64,000 nucleotides of DNA. It comes from Paraglaciecola sp. L1A13 (GTDB taxonomy: Bacteria > Pseudomonadota > Gammaproteobacteria > Enterobacterales > Alteromonadaceae). The translations under genes and the position numbers were made by a program. Below, in pieces: positions 1-9,003 of the stretch. The stretch is taken from contig NZ_CP047024.1 of NCBI RefSeq assembly GCF_009796745.1, positions 3,224,001 through 3,288,000 on the forward strand. Reading direction: 5' to 3'. Below the pieces are notes generated by a model that saw only the letters and a program-made list of their open reading frames with translations, ran no database searches and was not told where the DNA came from. Each line of letters begins with the position of its first letter. Within the stretch, counting starts at the first letter, position 1.

Positions 1-27
1 TCTAACCTTGTTTAAATAGAGAGCAGT

Positions 28-510
28 ATGACGTCATCAGAAAATGGCCTAAAAGCGATTGCAGTCTTAGAAGCCTTTAAAGGTTTGCTTGCTCTTATGG
101 TTGCTGTGGGTATCCATATGCTAGCCGGACGAAATTTACAGCAGGTGGCGGAGTCCATTGTCAGTCACGCCCACTTGAATCCAGCAAGCCATTTACCAAG
201 TATATTTATTCATGCTTTGAGCAACGTTTCAGCTAGCAATATGAGTCTGATCGCCATCTGCGCACTCGCCTATACTGTGATCAGGCTAATTGAAGCCTAT
301 GGGTTATGGAAAGGACTCGTATGGACGGAGTGGTTTGCATTAGTCAGCGGCGCCATCTATATCCCTTTTGAAGTTTATGAAATCCTATTCCATACCAGTA
401 TCGTAGGTGTTGGTGTGTTTGTGATAAATGTCATCGTAGTTTGGTACATGGCAAACTTACTTTTGCGCCAACGAAGAAATCGTTCGGCCCAGGAAGATTT
501 ATACGGTTAA
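28..510 (+). CDS. DUF2127 family membrane protein
   Basis: A 160-residue integral membrane protein of unknown function. The N-terminal stretch (about residues 7-35), with the pattern GLKAIAVLEAFKGLLAL followed by a His-rich turn and an amphipathic helix, matches my memory of the DUF2127 family. Further hydrophobic segments lie near residues 72-95, 100-120 and 122-145, so three or four membrane spans are likely. The tail is basic and polar and probably cytoplasmic. The start is the first ATG after an AGAGAG stretch. The gene stands alone ahead of the efflux operon and is separated from it by an inverted repeat. The membrane location is clear; no biochemical role is known. Confidence 0.75.
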   Translation: MTSSENGLKAIAVLEAFKGLLALMVAVGIHMLAGRNLQQVAESIVSHAHLNPASHLPSIFIHALSNVSASNMSLIAICALAYTVIRLIEAYGLWKGLVWTEWFALVSGAIYIPFEVYEILFHTSIVGVGVFVINVIVVWYMANLLLRQRRNRSAQEDLYG

Positions 511-527
511 ATTAGAGGTTAATGAGT

Positions 528-579
528 GTTAAGTGCCACGTACATAAATCAAAACTTTGCGCGGTGAATGGCACTTAAC
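528..579. repeat. 11-bp inverted repeat between DUF2127 gene and aaeX
   Basis: GTTAAGTGCCA at 528-538 is the exact reverse complement of TGGCACTTAAC at 569-579, with 30 nt between them. There is no T-run, so it is not a classic terminator. It lies in the upstream region of the efflux operon and could be a paired binding site or a long-loop hairpin closing the DUF2127 transcript. Confidence 0.5.
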
Positions 580-748
580 TCCCTTTAAACATCAACATCC
601 AAGAATCAAAGTTCATTTTTAGTTACATTGGTGGAGTGTTTTTATCGCGCCGTTAACGGCACAATAGTCACTATTACTGCACTATTTTATGCATGCTCAT
701 TCGGGTTTTACGATAAGCCTTGTTCTGCAAATAATGGGATATTTATTT

Positions 749-952
749 ATGCTTCAAGCTGTCGTTTTGGGCGGAGTCGAATTCAGCCCTATGGTTGTTT
801 ATTTCCCTATTGCCTTTATCTTAACCGCTCTTACGCGTTTTATTTTGCACCGCTTGGGCTGGCACGACCAAATTTGGAAAGTGTCGTGGTTCGAGGTGTC
901 AATGTTCGTATGCTATTTGGCCCTAACCGTCTATTTATTTAGTGGAAGATAA
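749..952 (+). CDS. aaeX: AaeX-like small membrane protein (DUF1656)
   Basis: A 67-residue, two-span inner-membrane protein of the DUF1656 family, the small first member of aaeXAB-type efflux operons. The family pattern is visible as GGVEFSPMVVYFPIAF, a first hydrophobic helix, HRLGW, then W-F-x-V-S-M-F and a second helix. The frame is open from 689, but the region before residue 21 of that reading has no family resemblance. The ATG at 749 has GGGA eight bases upstream and gives the usual family length, so I place the start there. The gene ends five bases before the HlyD-like gene. Its role in the pump is not defined even in characterised systems. Confidence 0.75.
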   Translation: MLQAVVLGGVEFSPMVVYFPIAFILTALTRFILHRLGWHDQIWKVSWFEVSMFVCYLALTVYLFSGR

Positions 953-957
953 GTTCG

Positions 958-1818
958 ATGACAAAATATATACGTATTATTTTTACAATACTGGTTGTTA
1001 TAGCCGCTTTATTCGCTGGGCGTTGGGTTTGGAATGATTACATGCATACCCCTTGGACGCGGGACGGTCGCATTCGTTCTGACATAGTAACGATAGCGCC
1101 AGATGTATCTGGTTGGGTGACCCACTTAAATGTAAAAGATGGCCAGAGTGTACAAAAAGGCGAGTTGCTTTTTAATGTAGATAGTAAACGTTATCAAGCG
1201 GCTTTAGAAAAAAGCCATGCAAATACTGAAAATGCCTTATATTCCTGGCAACTGGCTAAGCATAAATATGCCCGTCGTGTTGAATTAAAGAGCCAAAAAG
1301 CGATTAGCGAAGAAGATTTAGAAGCAACGCGCATAAATACCAAAATAGCCGAAGCTAACTACCAATTAGCGAAAGCAGAACAAACGTTGGCGCAGTTAAA
1401 TTTAGACAGAACAAACATTACCGCACCGGTGTCGGGGCAAATAATCAACCTAAACCTTCGCCAAGGGAACTACGTCGCACAGGGCGTATCGGTATTTGCC
1501 ATAGTGCAAGCTGACTCGTTTTACGTTACAGGTTATTTTGAAGAAACAAAAATCCCTCTAATTTACCCCAATCAAAAAGCGAAAATCGCATTACTTAGCG
1601 CAGGCGAACCGTTAACGGGTCATGTAGTCAGCGTTGGCAAAGCCATTGCTAATACCAATACTCAAAGCAACGGTCAGCTTTTACCCCAGGTTCAGCAAAC
1701 GTTTAACTGGGTTCGTTTATCACAGCGAATTCCTGTTGATATTAAGTTAGATCCATTGCCTGAAAACACCCAGCTTAGTGCTGGCATGACCGCCACAATA
1801 CACCTCGCTACGCAATAA
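958..1818 (+). CDS. aaeA: Periplasmic adaptor subunit of AaeAB-type efflux pump (HlyD family)
   Basis: A 286-residue membrane-fusion protein expected to bridge the AaeB-type inner-membrane subunit and the outer membrane. One N-terminal membrane anchor (residues 7-27) is followed by the motif WTRDGRIRSDIVTIAPDVSG, which is typical of the AaeA/EmrA-like branch. Next come the first lipoyl half (VKDGQSVQKGELLF), an alpha-helical hairpin rich in Ala, Lys and Glu (about 75-155), the second lipoyl half (APVSGQIINLNLRQGNYVAQG) and a beta-barrel domain. In E. coli the homologous pump exports aromatic carboxylic acids such as p-hydroxybenzoate; the substrate here is inferred only by homology. It is co-transcribed with aaeX and aaeB (gaps of 5 and 10 bp). 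No divergent aaeR-type LysR regulator is present. Confidence 0.85.
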   Translation: MTKYIRIIFTILVVIAALFAGRWVWNDYMHTPWTRDGRIRSDIVTIAPDVSGWVTHLNVKDGQSVQKGELLFNVDSKRYQAALEKSHANTENALYSWQLAKHKYARRVELKSQKAISEEDLEATRINTKIAEANYQLAKAEQTLAQLNLDRTNITAPVSGQIINLNLRQGNYVAQGVSVFAIVQADSFYVTGYFEETKIPLIYPNQKAKIALLSAGEPLTGHVVSVGKAIANTNTQSNGQLLPQVQQTFNWVRLSQRIPVDIKLDPLPENTQLSAGMTATIHLATQ

Positions 1819-1828
1819 GGAGAATACC

Positions 1829-3877
1829 TTGAATGTAGTGTGGCGGAATCTGTTCTTTCCCAAAAAGCAGGCTGTGATTTTTGCCCTAAAAGGTGTTATT
1901 GCCATGGCAATGGCCTTGACTATCGCTATGTTGCTTAATCTTGACCGGCCTTATTGGGCGTTAGTCTCGGCGATATTTTTGCAATTACGCCCCGAAAGCG
2001 GTTTAGTGATTGAAAAAGCTATTTGCCAAATTATAGGCACCGTTATAGGTGGTTTATTTGGGATTTTACTGTTAACCCAACTTATGCCCTACCCTTATTT
2101 AGCGCTAGGCACATTGGCGATTTGGCTTGGTTTAAACTCTGCACTATCAGCCATGGTACGCCAAGCAAATTTTGTTTACGCCTTTGCAATGGCGGCAGTT
2201 ACTGCCGCCATTATTGTGCTGCTAGTGATGGCTAACCCATCGGCTGTGAGTAGCTCAGCTATCTTTGATATTGCACAGGCTCGTGTCAGTGAAATAGTGG
2301 TTGGTTCTATTTGTGCCGGCCTTGTGAGTCATTTATTTTGGCCAGTAGAAATAAAGGATTCATTACAAAACCAAGCACGCTCAGTCATAAACCAAACCTT
2401 AAGTTACTTGGTTACCGAACTTGATCATAATGGCTCCCATGAGAACCGCCATCAACAAATTGACGGGATTATGACCACGTTAGGCGTTATAAATGAAGAC
2501 TCTAGTGCGGTGCGATACGAAGGCCCCAAAGGCCCTGGTCGCTCTCGAGCGGCAAATCAACTGGCACAAAAAGTACTTTCTTTATTAGCGTTAATTCAAA
2601 TTTTTGGTCGTTTACAGCGCAACCATGCACAACTAATAAGCCCTACGTTGGCACAATTACTCAATAGGCTAAAAGACGTGTTTGCAAGCATCGCAGAGTC
2701 TAACGATTATGAATATTGTGCCGAGCAAATTAAAGCATTTCGCAAAGAACTAACTGAAGAGCGAACAAACAATCCTTGTGAAACGCCTTTTGATTCTCAT
2801 ATGTTCAATATTGGCCTTGATATACCAGCCGATTTAACCATTTTACTGCGAGCTTATCGCGCCCTCGAAGATCGTGATAAAACCTTATTAAACGCCCCTA
2901 GCATGCTGACTTACCGCGACCCGTTGGCGGGTATAATTGTAGGATTTAGAACAACATTAGTGTTTTTAATTGGCGCATTTATTTGGATAAGTACCGGCTC
3001 TTCAGCTGCCTTAATGATCATGATTTTGCCAGTGATTTTCTCTATTATGTTATCGCGTATACCCTTGGCTATTTTACGGGTGGTAATAAAACGTTTATTA
3101 ATGGGTGTGATAGTGGCCAGTGTCGTCACTATTTTTTACGCCCTAAATTTACTCGCGCAAAGTGGCGGACAATTAGAAATATTATTATTGGTATTAGCTG
3201 GTCCTTATTTTTTAGGATTACTGCTACTCGCCGATCGTGAAACATTGCCTTATGGTTTAGGTTTTTGCATTCCATTCTCAATATTAGTTAGGCCAAGCAC
3301 CGACATGAGCTTGGCATTTTCAATCGATTATACACTCAGCGCTGCCATGGCTATTTTTGCCGGGGTAAGTATTCTATTTTGGATTTTTCATTTATTTACC
3401 GGCCCGAGCGTTCGATTATTGGTGCATCGAGTGTTTAAAGCGACCTATGAAGATTTACGCGAAATAGGCGAACATGAAACACCAGCTATTTGGTATAACC
3501 GTCGTATGTCAGACCGACTACTGCGCTTAGTTAACTACGATCAGGGCTCTCATTCTCGGGCTATTACCGATCTTGCTTTAACAGCTTTGAATTTGGGACA
3601 TGCCACTGTGCGCTTGCGTTCAATCTGCGAAAACGTTGCAGGTAAAGATTTAAAGTACCTAAAACAATGGCAACATTCTTTAGCGGATGCGTTTTTGTTG
3701 GCCAGTAAAGGTAAAACCGATGATAGATTGAAGCACAAATCAGATTTACTGTATCAAGAGCTAGCGTCTAAAGTTGACGAGTCAACACAGGTCGAGGCAA
3801 TTCAAGGAATGTTTATGCGAATTAACCTCACTTTAGAAAGGAGTGCCAAGCAGATAAATAACCAGAGCGTAGGCTAA
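1829..3877 (+). CDS. aaeB: AaeB-like inner-membrane efflux subunit (FUSC family)
   Basis: A 682-residue protein of the fusaric acid resistance (FUSC) family, the transporter partner of the adaptor just upstream. Two similar hydrophobic blocks of about five helices each (residues 15-175 and 360-520) are each followed by a long cytoplasmic, charged region. This repeat architecture is the family hallmark. The first block carries the signature RPYWALVSAIFLQLRPESG. The start codon is TTG at 1829, chosen because AAGGAG lies six bases upstream and the reading begins NVVWRNLFFPKK, close to family N-termini. Length is near that of E. coli AaeB (655). Export of aromatic acids is an inference from homology. 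Confidence 0.85.
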   Translation: MNVVWRNLFFPKKQAVIFALKGVIAMAMALTIAMLLNLDRPYWALVSAIFLQLRPESGLVIEKAICQIIGTVIGGLFGILLLTQLMPYPYLALGTLAIWLGLNSALSAMVRQANFVYAFAMAAVTAAIIVLLVMANPSAVSSSAIFDIAQARVSEIVVGSICAGLVSHLFWPVEIKDSLQNQARSVINQTLSYLVTELDHNGSHENRHQQIDGIMTTLGVINEDSSAVRYEGPKGPGRSRAANQLAQKVLSLLALIQIFGRLQRNHAQLISPTLAQLLNRLKDVFASIAESNDYEYCAEQIKAFRKELTEERTNNPCETPFDSHMFNIGLDIPADLTILLRAYRALEDRDKTLLNAPSMLTYRDPLAGIIVGFRTTLVFLIGAFIWISTGSSAALMIMILPVIFSIMLSRIPLAILRVVIKRLLMGVIVASVVTIFYALNLLAQSGGQLEILLLVLAGPYFLGLLLLADRETLPYGLGFCIPFSILVRPSTDMSLAFSIDYTLSAAMAIFAGVSILFWIFHLFTGPSVRLLVHRVFKATYEDLREIGEHETPAIWYNRRMSDRLLRLVNYDQGSHSRAITDLALTALNLGHATVRLRSICENVAGKDLKYLKQWQHSLADAFLLASKGKTDDRLKHKSDLLYQELASKVDESTQVEAIQGMFMRINLTLERSAKQINNQSVG

Positions 3878-4093
3878 AGACTTGTGCACAACGCGTTGCT
3901 TTAACCGTCTTTGGGTTCAAATGTGACCGTAAATTCTGTTATTCTGCCTAGCGCTATACGTGGCGCGTCTGATGTTAGGTAAAGGATGTGTGCCCCTTTA
4001 TTCAAGGGTAAATACAGTAACAAATGAGCAGCCTAAAATAGGCATAGGCCTGCTAGTATTCGTTGTCAATTCAAATAAGTAACATGGAAAAAA

Positions 4094-4417
4094 ATGAAAA
4101 ATAAAGTATCCCCACAAGTTGAAGCACAAGCGATGAAAATGGCTAAAGGAAGACAAAAAAGTGGGCAAACTAAAGAGCAAACCAAGTTGATCGCCCAAGG
4201 TATTCAAAAAGGTATTGCTGAGTATAAAAAACAGCAGGGTATAAAATTACGAGAAATAGATAAGCAGCGTAAACAAAAGGCCAAACAAACTGAAAGTGAA
4301 AATACCGAAACGGCAGAAGAGGTCACGCATATTATGCCTATGACATCTCTACAGTGGATATTGCTGGCGTTAAGCTGGATAGGTTTTGTCGCCTATATCG
4401 TTTGGCTGAAAAATTAA
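4094..4417 (+). CDS. DUF2956 family protein
   Basis: A 107-residue protein with a highly charged Lys/Gln/Glu-rich N-terminal two-thirds (residues 1-75, predicted helical or coiled) and a single C-terminal membrane helix (about residues 86-104, WILLALSWIGFVAYIVWL). The sequence KVSPQVEAQAMKMAKGRQKSGQTKEQTKLIAQGIQKGI corresponds to the DUF2956 family of Vibrio, Shewanella and Alteromonas. The function is unknown. An upstream ATG at 4084 reads only six codons before a stop, so the start at 4094 is secure. The gene appears monocistronic. Confidence 0.8.
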   Translation: MKNKVSPQVEAQAMKMAKGRQKSGQTKEQTKLIAQGIQKGIAEYKKQQGIKLREIDKQRKQKAKQTESENTETAEEVTHIMPMTSLQWILLALSWIGFVAYIVWLKN

Positions 4418-5050
4418 CGGTTATAATAGTTTAAGCATTTTTTGACCCGCTTGATTTTTAAGACTAATCAAAATCTATTGCCTGCTAAATATATAGTAAT
4501 TCGATAGCAAGCGTCTGGCCACAACCATGTACAACCTGCATGTAATAGCAACACTATTCATCACTATGGGTTCGGTTCCCCCTAATTCTATTAACAGCGT
4601 TCGTAATTATGTTCATCTGCTTTTTTGTAGCAGTCGTTCTATCCTCTAACATTATATTGTCCATTTTTCGAACTGATACTAAGCTTATACCGTTTCCATT
4701 TTTAATTGGTAGACGGGCAATGAGGCAGCTTAGAAAAATAAAATTAGTTCCACTGACATTTGCTACTACCGATATTTGGGCCGCTAGGAGCAAAGTTCAC
4801 TATTGCACGGTAACGGAATTATTTGTTCATATTCAGGATCACGTTACACGCCCGGCTGCCTTCCATGCATCGCCTTCGAACAAACAATTCATGCATATAG
4901 CGCTAACCATTGAGCAAATTTGACGGTAGTGGACTATAAATAAAAAAGAAATATAAGCTTTTTAATTATTGTTCAAAAATTCTTGGCTCCATGATTTTCA
5001 AGGTAAATCGATATTAGAGCCTTTACATAAAACATCATTAAAAGGAAGGA
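4418..5050. other. Gene-poor spacer before the DyP operon
   Basis: About 630 bp without a convincing gene. Open frames on both strands (4554-4793 minus, 4609-4923 plus) overlap each other, lack family resemblance and have poor ribosome sites. The promoter of the downstream three-gene operon should lie in the AT-rich last 120 bases; no clear -35/-10 pair was assigned. Confidence 0.5.
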
Positions 5051-5053
5051 TTG

Positions 5054-5749
5054 ATGTCTAATATCGCCGGTAAATCCTATGCTATGAACGTGATTACGCC
5101 AATCACGGGCTGGGTATATTATTTAAATAGAATTAAATTTGCAGCCGTTCAATTCTCTGTATCAAGAAAACTCGGAACCACAGGTTTTTGGGGTAATTTA
5201 GTACCATTAAAACTGACTAATCTAATATACGCGCGGTTAAACGGGTTATTGACCTTGTCACTTATTCATTATGCTCGATGGACCATCATTAAAAAATTCC
5301 CACATATTGACGCGTCTCAACCCAAAGAAGAGCTTAAATATCACTACATGTTATTTTTTAGTAACTTTAATGGAAGTTGGAAGCAATATGTTGATTCCTT
5401 TCATATGGCAATCCCCAGTGGACTCGATCTACTCTGGTATAAGAATGTTAAATACCCAAATTCTGTGCCGTTACAACCATTCCATAACTACATTACATAC
5501 AATCAAATTTGGACAAACCACTATTACAATGCTTATCCCCTTGCTGCATCGAATGACGTTAAAGGTGCACAAGAATTAAAGGAAGCGCTGGCAAAATTTA
5601 TCAATGAAAGCGATTTAAACAATGACGCTGAATTATTTCAACGACGATTCGAATTACTGTTAGCTAGCCAGCAACGAAATTTGGGGTTGATGGCGCCTAC
5701 GCCAATAATAAGTTTATCTGCCAAAGCTGTAATAGAAAGGGAGTCATAA
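5054..5749 (+). CDS. Uncharacterised protein of DyP operon, SNFxG-motif protein 1
   Basis: A 231-residue protein that I do not recognise. It starts at ATG 5054 with AAGGAAGGA just upstream; a TTG at 5051 is a possible alternative. It has no signal peptide or convincing membrane span. The middle contains HYARWTII (about residue 72 onward) and then LFFSNFNGSWKQYVDSF (about 100-116), followed by a Trp/Tyr-rich stretch ending in HYYNAYPLA. The same arrangement, an xARx segment and then SNFxG plus Tyr about 25 residues later, occurs in the next gene, so the two are probably distant paralogues. It lies three bases before that gene, and the peroxidase follows in overlap. This implies a joint role with the heme enzyme, but the activity is unknown. 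Confidence 0.7.
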   Translation: MSNIAGKSYAMNVITPITGWVYYLNRIKFAAVQFSVSRKLGTTGFWGNLVPLKLTNLIYARLNGLLTLSLIHYARWTIIKKFPHIDASQPKEELKYHYMLFFSNFNGSWKQYVDSFHMAIPSGLDLLWYKNVKYPNSVPLQPFHNYITYNQIWTNHYYNAYPLAASNDVKGAQELKEALAKFINESDLNNDAELFQRRFELLLASQQRNLGLMAPTPIISLSAKAVIERES

Positions 5750-5752
5750 ATT

Positions 5753-6442
5753 ATGGGTAATCGATATGGAAATGCTTACGGCCTTACCGTTCTGATCCCA
5801 GTCAAACCTGGCATGGAGAACAATAGATCCTACGACAAAATCATTCGCGATCAGATACAAAAATGGCCTAAAGATAGCGACTCCCCGTTGGCGCTTGTAC
5901 CAAATACCTATCTAGCAAGAGTATTTTTATTGCAAGATGTCTTTTATGAAGGAGCACCTGCTGTTGAAGAACACCTAAAAAATAAATACTTAGTTTTCAC
6001 AAGCAATTTCTATGGCGAATTAGACAGTTATTTGTATGGCATGTGGGAAGAAATTAGTGTTGTTCTCAAAGAATTACTCAAACATTGTTTCGCCTTTGAA
6101 AACGTAACGTCTGGCCGCGATTTTGTTAGTTATATTAAAAAATGTAAAATCAATAATAGCCTATTTTTTAATGGGTCGAATGACAAGCCTTTACCTGAGC
6201 AACTCAAGGCTCTTTATGTCAAACAAGCGTTTATTCACTTCGCATATTTAACCCAACATTTTCGTTATCAGGGTGATACTGGTGCAATCAATTTACAACA
6301 GTCGTTTAAAAAATTTATTACGTTAATTGATATTGAAAATCTTAACACTAACAGTTGGCCGATTGCCGCAACCCAAGTACCTGTTGAAATTGAAAGAGAT
6401 GTAAAGGCAACTGTCGTTGTTCACAAGGAGGCGAGCAAATGA
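5753..6442 (+). CDS. Uncharacterised protein of DyP operon, SNFxG-motif protein 2
   Basis: A 229-residue soluble protein, not recognised. Residues 52-100 read TYLARVFLL, a spacer, then KYLVFTSNFYGELDSYLYG, paralleling the HYARW / LFFSNFNG pattern of the preceding protein. An early segment, YGLTVLIPVKPGM, resembles the beta-alpha start of a ferredoxin-like fold; this is a guess. The C-terminal half is rich in Phe, Tyr and Gln and includes QHFRYQGDTGAINLQQSF. Its stop overlaps the peroxidase start by four bases (ATGA), so translation of the two is probably coupled. A scaffold, maturation factor or substrate-handling partner for the peroxidase is plausible but unsupported by a known motif. Confidence 0.7.
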   Translation: MGNRYGNAYGLTVLIPVKPGMENNRSYDKIIRDQIQKWPKDSDSPLALVPNTYLARVFLLQDVFYEGAPAVEEHLKNKYLVFTSNFYGELDSYLYGMWEEISVVLKELLKHCFAFENVTSGRDFVSYIKKCKINNSLFFNGSNDKPLPEQLKALYVKQAFIHFAYLTQHFRYQGDTGAINLQQSFKKFITLIDIENLNTNSWPIAATQVPVEIERDVKATVVVHKEASK

Positions 6443-8064
6443 ATATAAATGAATCAATTCTTGATCTGCATGATATTCAAGGAAATATAGTGTTTGGATA
6501 TGGGCGGTGGGGGTATCCATTGTCGCGCTATTTGTTTTTCAAAATAAACGATAAACAACAAGGAATGGAATTTGTAAAAGGTCTGGTTCCTTTAGTCACT
6601 AGTTCCGCCCCATTGGACAAGCAAAATAATGGCGCTCCCCCACTAGCAACAACTAATTTGGCTTTCACCTACGCGGGTTTGCGTGAATTGGGTTTGCCGG
6701 ATGAATCTATGCGAAGTTTTCCAGAAGATTTTCGTATGGGCATGAAGGCACGCAAAGATATTTTAGGGGATGATGGCCCCAGTTCACCTGAAAATTGGGA
6801 TCCTATTTGGCAGAATAATTACGACGTACATATGTTTTTAAGCATCAATGCGACATCAGAGCTCGACTTAACCCAACGGTTTGATCAAGTAATGGCACTC
6901 GTTAATAGAGCGGAAATTGGCGTAGAGCTACTAGACGGACACAGAGATGGTGACGGTAAAGCTTTAAGCAAATTCCAATCTGGTAACGCGATAGTTATCG
7001 ATGGCAAACCCACCGCAAATGAACACTTTCACTACGTAGATGGTATAACTAACCCAGTCTTTAAAGGTCAAGGTAGAAATCGAACTGATACTGTTGGCGC
7101 AGGAAAACCCACCAGGGCTGCTGCTAACACTGAAGACGGATGGGAGCCTCTAGAGACGGGAGAATTTGTACTGGGTCACAAAGATGAAAGTGCCGAATAT
7201 CCCAAAGCACCAAGCCCTAGATTGCTCTCATACAACGGCAGTTTTATGGTGTACCGCAAACTTCATCAAAATGTTGGAAAATTCACTTCTTATTTAAAAG
7301 AAACAAGTGAGCACTATGGCGATAAGAAATTAGCCGATGATGAAAAACATGAAACTTTAAAGGCTAAGTTTGCAGGACGTTGGTCTAACGGCGCCCCCTT
7401 GGCAACTTATCCCGACTATGCTTCGGCGCGTAAGTTTGGCGAGCAGTGGCAAAATGCCACTGATGTCTTATTTTATCAACCTGAGGCAACGAGTGAACAG
7501 AAAAACCAAGCTCGAGCAATTTATCAAGATTTGAAAAGCAAAAGAAGCGGATTTAATTACGTTAACGACTCCGAAGGTGCGAGGTGTCCTTTAGGTGCCC
7601 ATACTCGGCGTACTAACCCACGCGGTTCACTCGAATTTGATACGGATGGCGCATTTGACACACCTGGTGCAATGGTCAATAGACGACGAATTCTAAGGCG
7701 GGGATTACCCTACGGTAACTCAACTGATCGAACTGACAATGAAGGTGAACACGGTACAATTTTCATGGTGATCAATGCCAGTATTGAGCGTCAATTTGAA
7801 TTTGTGCAACAGCAATGGATCAATTACGGAAACGATTTCAAACTAAGTAATGAAAAAGATGTTTTGCTAGGTAATCACGAAATTACTCAAAATGGCGACC
7901 CAAATGGTAGAACCTTGATCAATGCAAACAAATCATTGGGGCAACCTACCTTCATGTGCTCTGGTATGCCTCGATTTGTGGAAACACGAGGTGGTGATTA
8001 TTTTTTCATTCCAAGCTTAACCGCCCTACGTATGATTGCCGAAGGAATTATAGACCCAACCTAA
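6439..8064 (+). CDS. DyP-type heme peroxidase (large, class V-like)
   Basis: A 541-residue dye-decolorising peroxidase, a heme enzyme oxidising substrates with hydrogen peroxide. The N-terminal DIQGNIVFGYG matches the family opening. The variant GxxDG motif appears as HYVDGITNP at 198-206, with the distal Asp at 201. CPLGAHTRRTNPR at 383-395 contains the likely proximal heme ligand His388. RRRILRRGLPYG at 415-426 supplies the distal Arg region. The length and the insert between the two ferredoxin-like domains fit the larger DyP group (formerly C/D, now V) rather than the roughly 310-residue forms. No Tat or Sec signal is visible, so it is probably cytoplasmic. There is no encapsulin gene nearby. 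It is translationally coupled to the unknown gene upstream. The physiological substrate is unknown. Confidence 0.9.
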   Translation: MNINESILDLHDIQGNIVFGYGRWGYPLSRYLFFKINDKQQGMEFVKGLVPLVTSSAPLDKQNNGAPPLATTNLAFTYAGLRELGLPDESMRSFPEDFRMGMKARKDILGDDGPSSPENWDPIWQNNYDVHMFLSINATSELDLTQRFDQVMALVNRAEIGVELLDGHRDGDGKALSKFQSGNAIVIDGKPTANEHFHYVDGITNPVFKGQGRNRTDTVGAGKPTRAAANTEDGWEPLETGEFVLGHKDESAEYPKAPSPRLLSYNGSFMVYRKLHQNVGKFTSYLKETSEHYGDKKLADDEKHETLKAKFAGRWSNGAPLATYPDYASARKFGEQWQNATDVLFYQPEATSEQKNQARAIYQDLKSKRSGFNYVNDSEGARCPLGAHTRRTNPRGSLEFDTDGAFDTPGAMVNRRRILRRGLPYGNSTDRTDNEGEHGTIFMVINASIERQFEFVQQQWINYGNDFKLSNEKDVLLGNHEITQNGDPNGRTLINANKSLGQPTFMCSGMPRFVETRGGDYFFIPSLTALRMIAEGIIDPT

Positions 8065-8123
8065 GCAAACCATATTCGTGTAAGCAAGGTTAATTTGCGA
8101 GGGGCGCGATGCTGCTATTAGTG

Positions 8124-8168
8124 ATTAATGCGCTTGCAAGTTGGGTCACTTCGCCTTTGCGCATTAAT
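8124..8168. repeat. 10-bp inverted repeat between convergent genes
   Basis: ATTAATGCGC at 8124-8133 and its exact reverse complement GCGCATTAAT at 8159-8168 flank a 25-nt loop, between the peroxidase stop and the convergent DUF599 gene stop. There is no T-tract, so it is a possible bidirectional transcript end or protein site rather than a standard terminator. Confidence 0.45.
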
Positions 8169-8220
8169 GCCAACAATATAGCTGACTATTTTTTCGTCGT
8201 TCAGTTGCTTACTAACGTTT

Positions 8221-9003
8221 TTACTTTACAGCACGATCAATATCTTCAGCGCTCTTGTGCTCTGGGTCCAACGTGTAGTCCCTAAGTTCAGGAGGATAAG
8301 AGTCTCTTAATATTTCAAGCACTGGTGAATGAAAATCCCGTACGTATAAAATACAAGTTACCCAAATAGTCGCCACAATAAAGGCCGCGGGATGTAAAAA
8401 CCAAGTTGAAGCAGCTATGCCGTAATAGTAAGAACGGATCCCTCGATTAAACTCGTTACCTGCACAAGAGTTTACTCGAGCCATTCTTTTGGCTGTTTTC
8501 AGTCGGTATTCTTCTGAGGGCATGTTCTCGCGGTAAGGACTACCGCCAATCAAAATACACAAAAAGTTAAACTGCCTTAACGACCAGGTGAATTTAAAAT
8601 AAGCGTTAACAAAAATAAATATCAATAAAATCAGTTTCAATTCAATCAAACCACTGGAAACCGCTTGAGCAAAAGGAATGTCTTCAGAAAAACTGAGTAA
8701 ACGCTCTACCGAGCCAACTAATGCGAATAGGCCAGCAATAATATAAATGGTCGTTGAGGCATAAAAAGAGACACTAGCCATAAGATTACTCGTGAGACCA
8801 GCACAAGCAACGGGGATCTCGCGTGAAGCCGACTCCATAGCCCACTGTAAACGATATTCGTGGGTGATCCCTATTAGCCCCTTTCGACCCATGTCCCCTC
8901 GCTCTAAAATAAAGCGGTAACCCATCCAACAGCTAAAAAATAACGCTACCCCGAAGTAATCTACCCAAGACAAAAGCAAGAATATGTTTTTTAGATCGTC
9001 CAT
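8221..9003 (-). CDS. DUF599 family membrane protein
   Basis: A 260-residue inner-membrane protein with hydrophobic segments near residues 14-28, 70-95, 118-140 and 195-215. The central signature FTWSLRQFNFLCILIGGSP matches the DUF599 family as I recall it. The remainder, including CAGNEFNRGIRSYYYG, also matches the family pattern of an RxxNxG..FNxGxRxYYF-like segment. No function is established. It is transcribed convergently with the peroxidase operon and has its own upstream region facing the cold-shock gene. An interrupted A/G-rich stretch precedes the ATG at 9003. Confidence 0.75.
   Translation of the reverse strand: MDDLKNIFLLLSWVDYFGVALFFSCWMGYRFILERGDMGRKGLIGITHEYRLQWAMESASREIPVACAGLTSNLMASVSFYASTTIYIIAGLFALVGSVERLLSFSEDIPFAQAVSSGLIELKLILLIFIFVNAYFKFTWSLRQFNFLCILIGGSPYRENMPSEEYRLKTAKRMARVNSCAGNEFNRGIRSYYYGIAASTWFLHPAAFIVATIWVTCILYVRDFHSPVLEILRDSYPPELRDYTLDPEHKSAEDIDRAVK

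Noticed and set aside
628..942. Open frame overlapping aaeX
   Set aside because: It overlaps the DUF1656 gene in another phase and shows no family resemblance.
4554..4923. Opposing open frames in the spacer before the DyP operon
   Set aside because: They overlap each other, lack ribosome sites and have no recognisable domain.
5753..6442. Encapsulin-type cargo partner for the DyP peroxidase
   Set aside because: The protein has no resemblance to encapsulin shell proteins, and the peroxidase lacks an obvious C-terminal targeting peptide.
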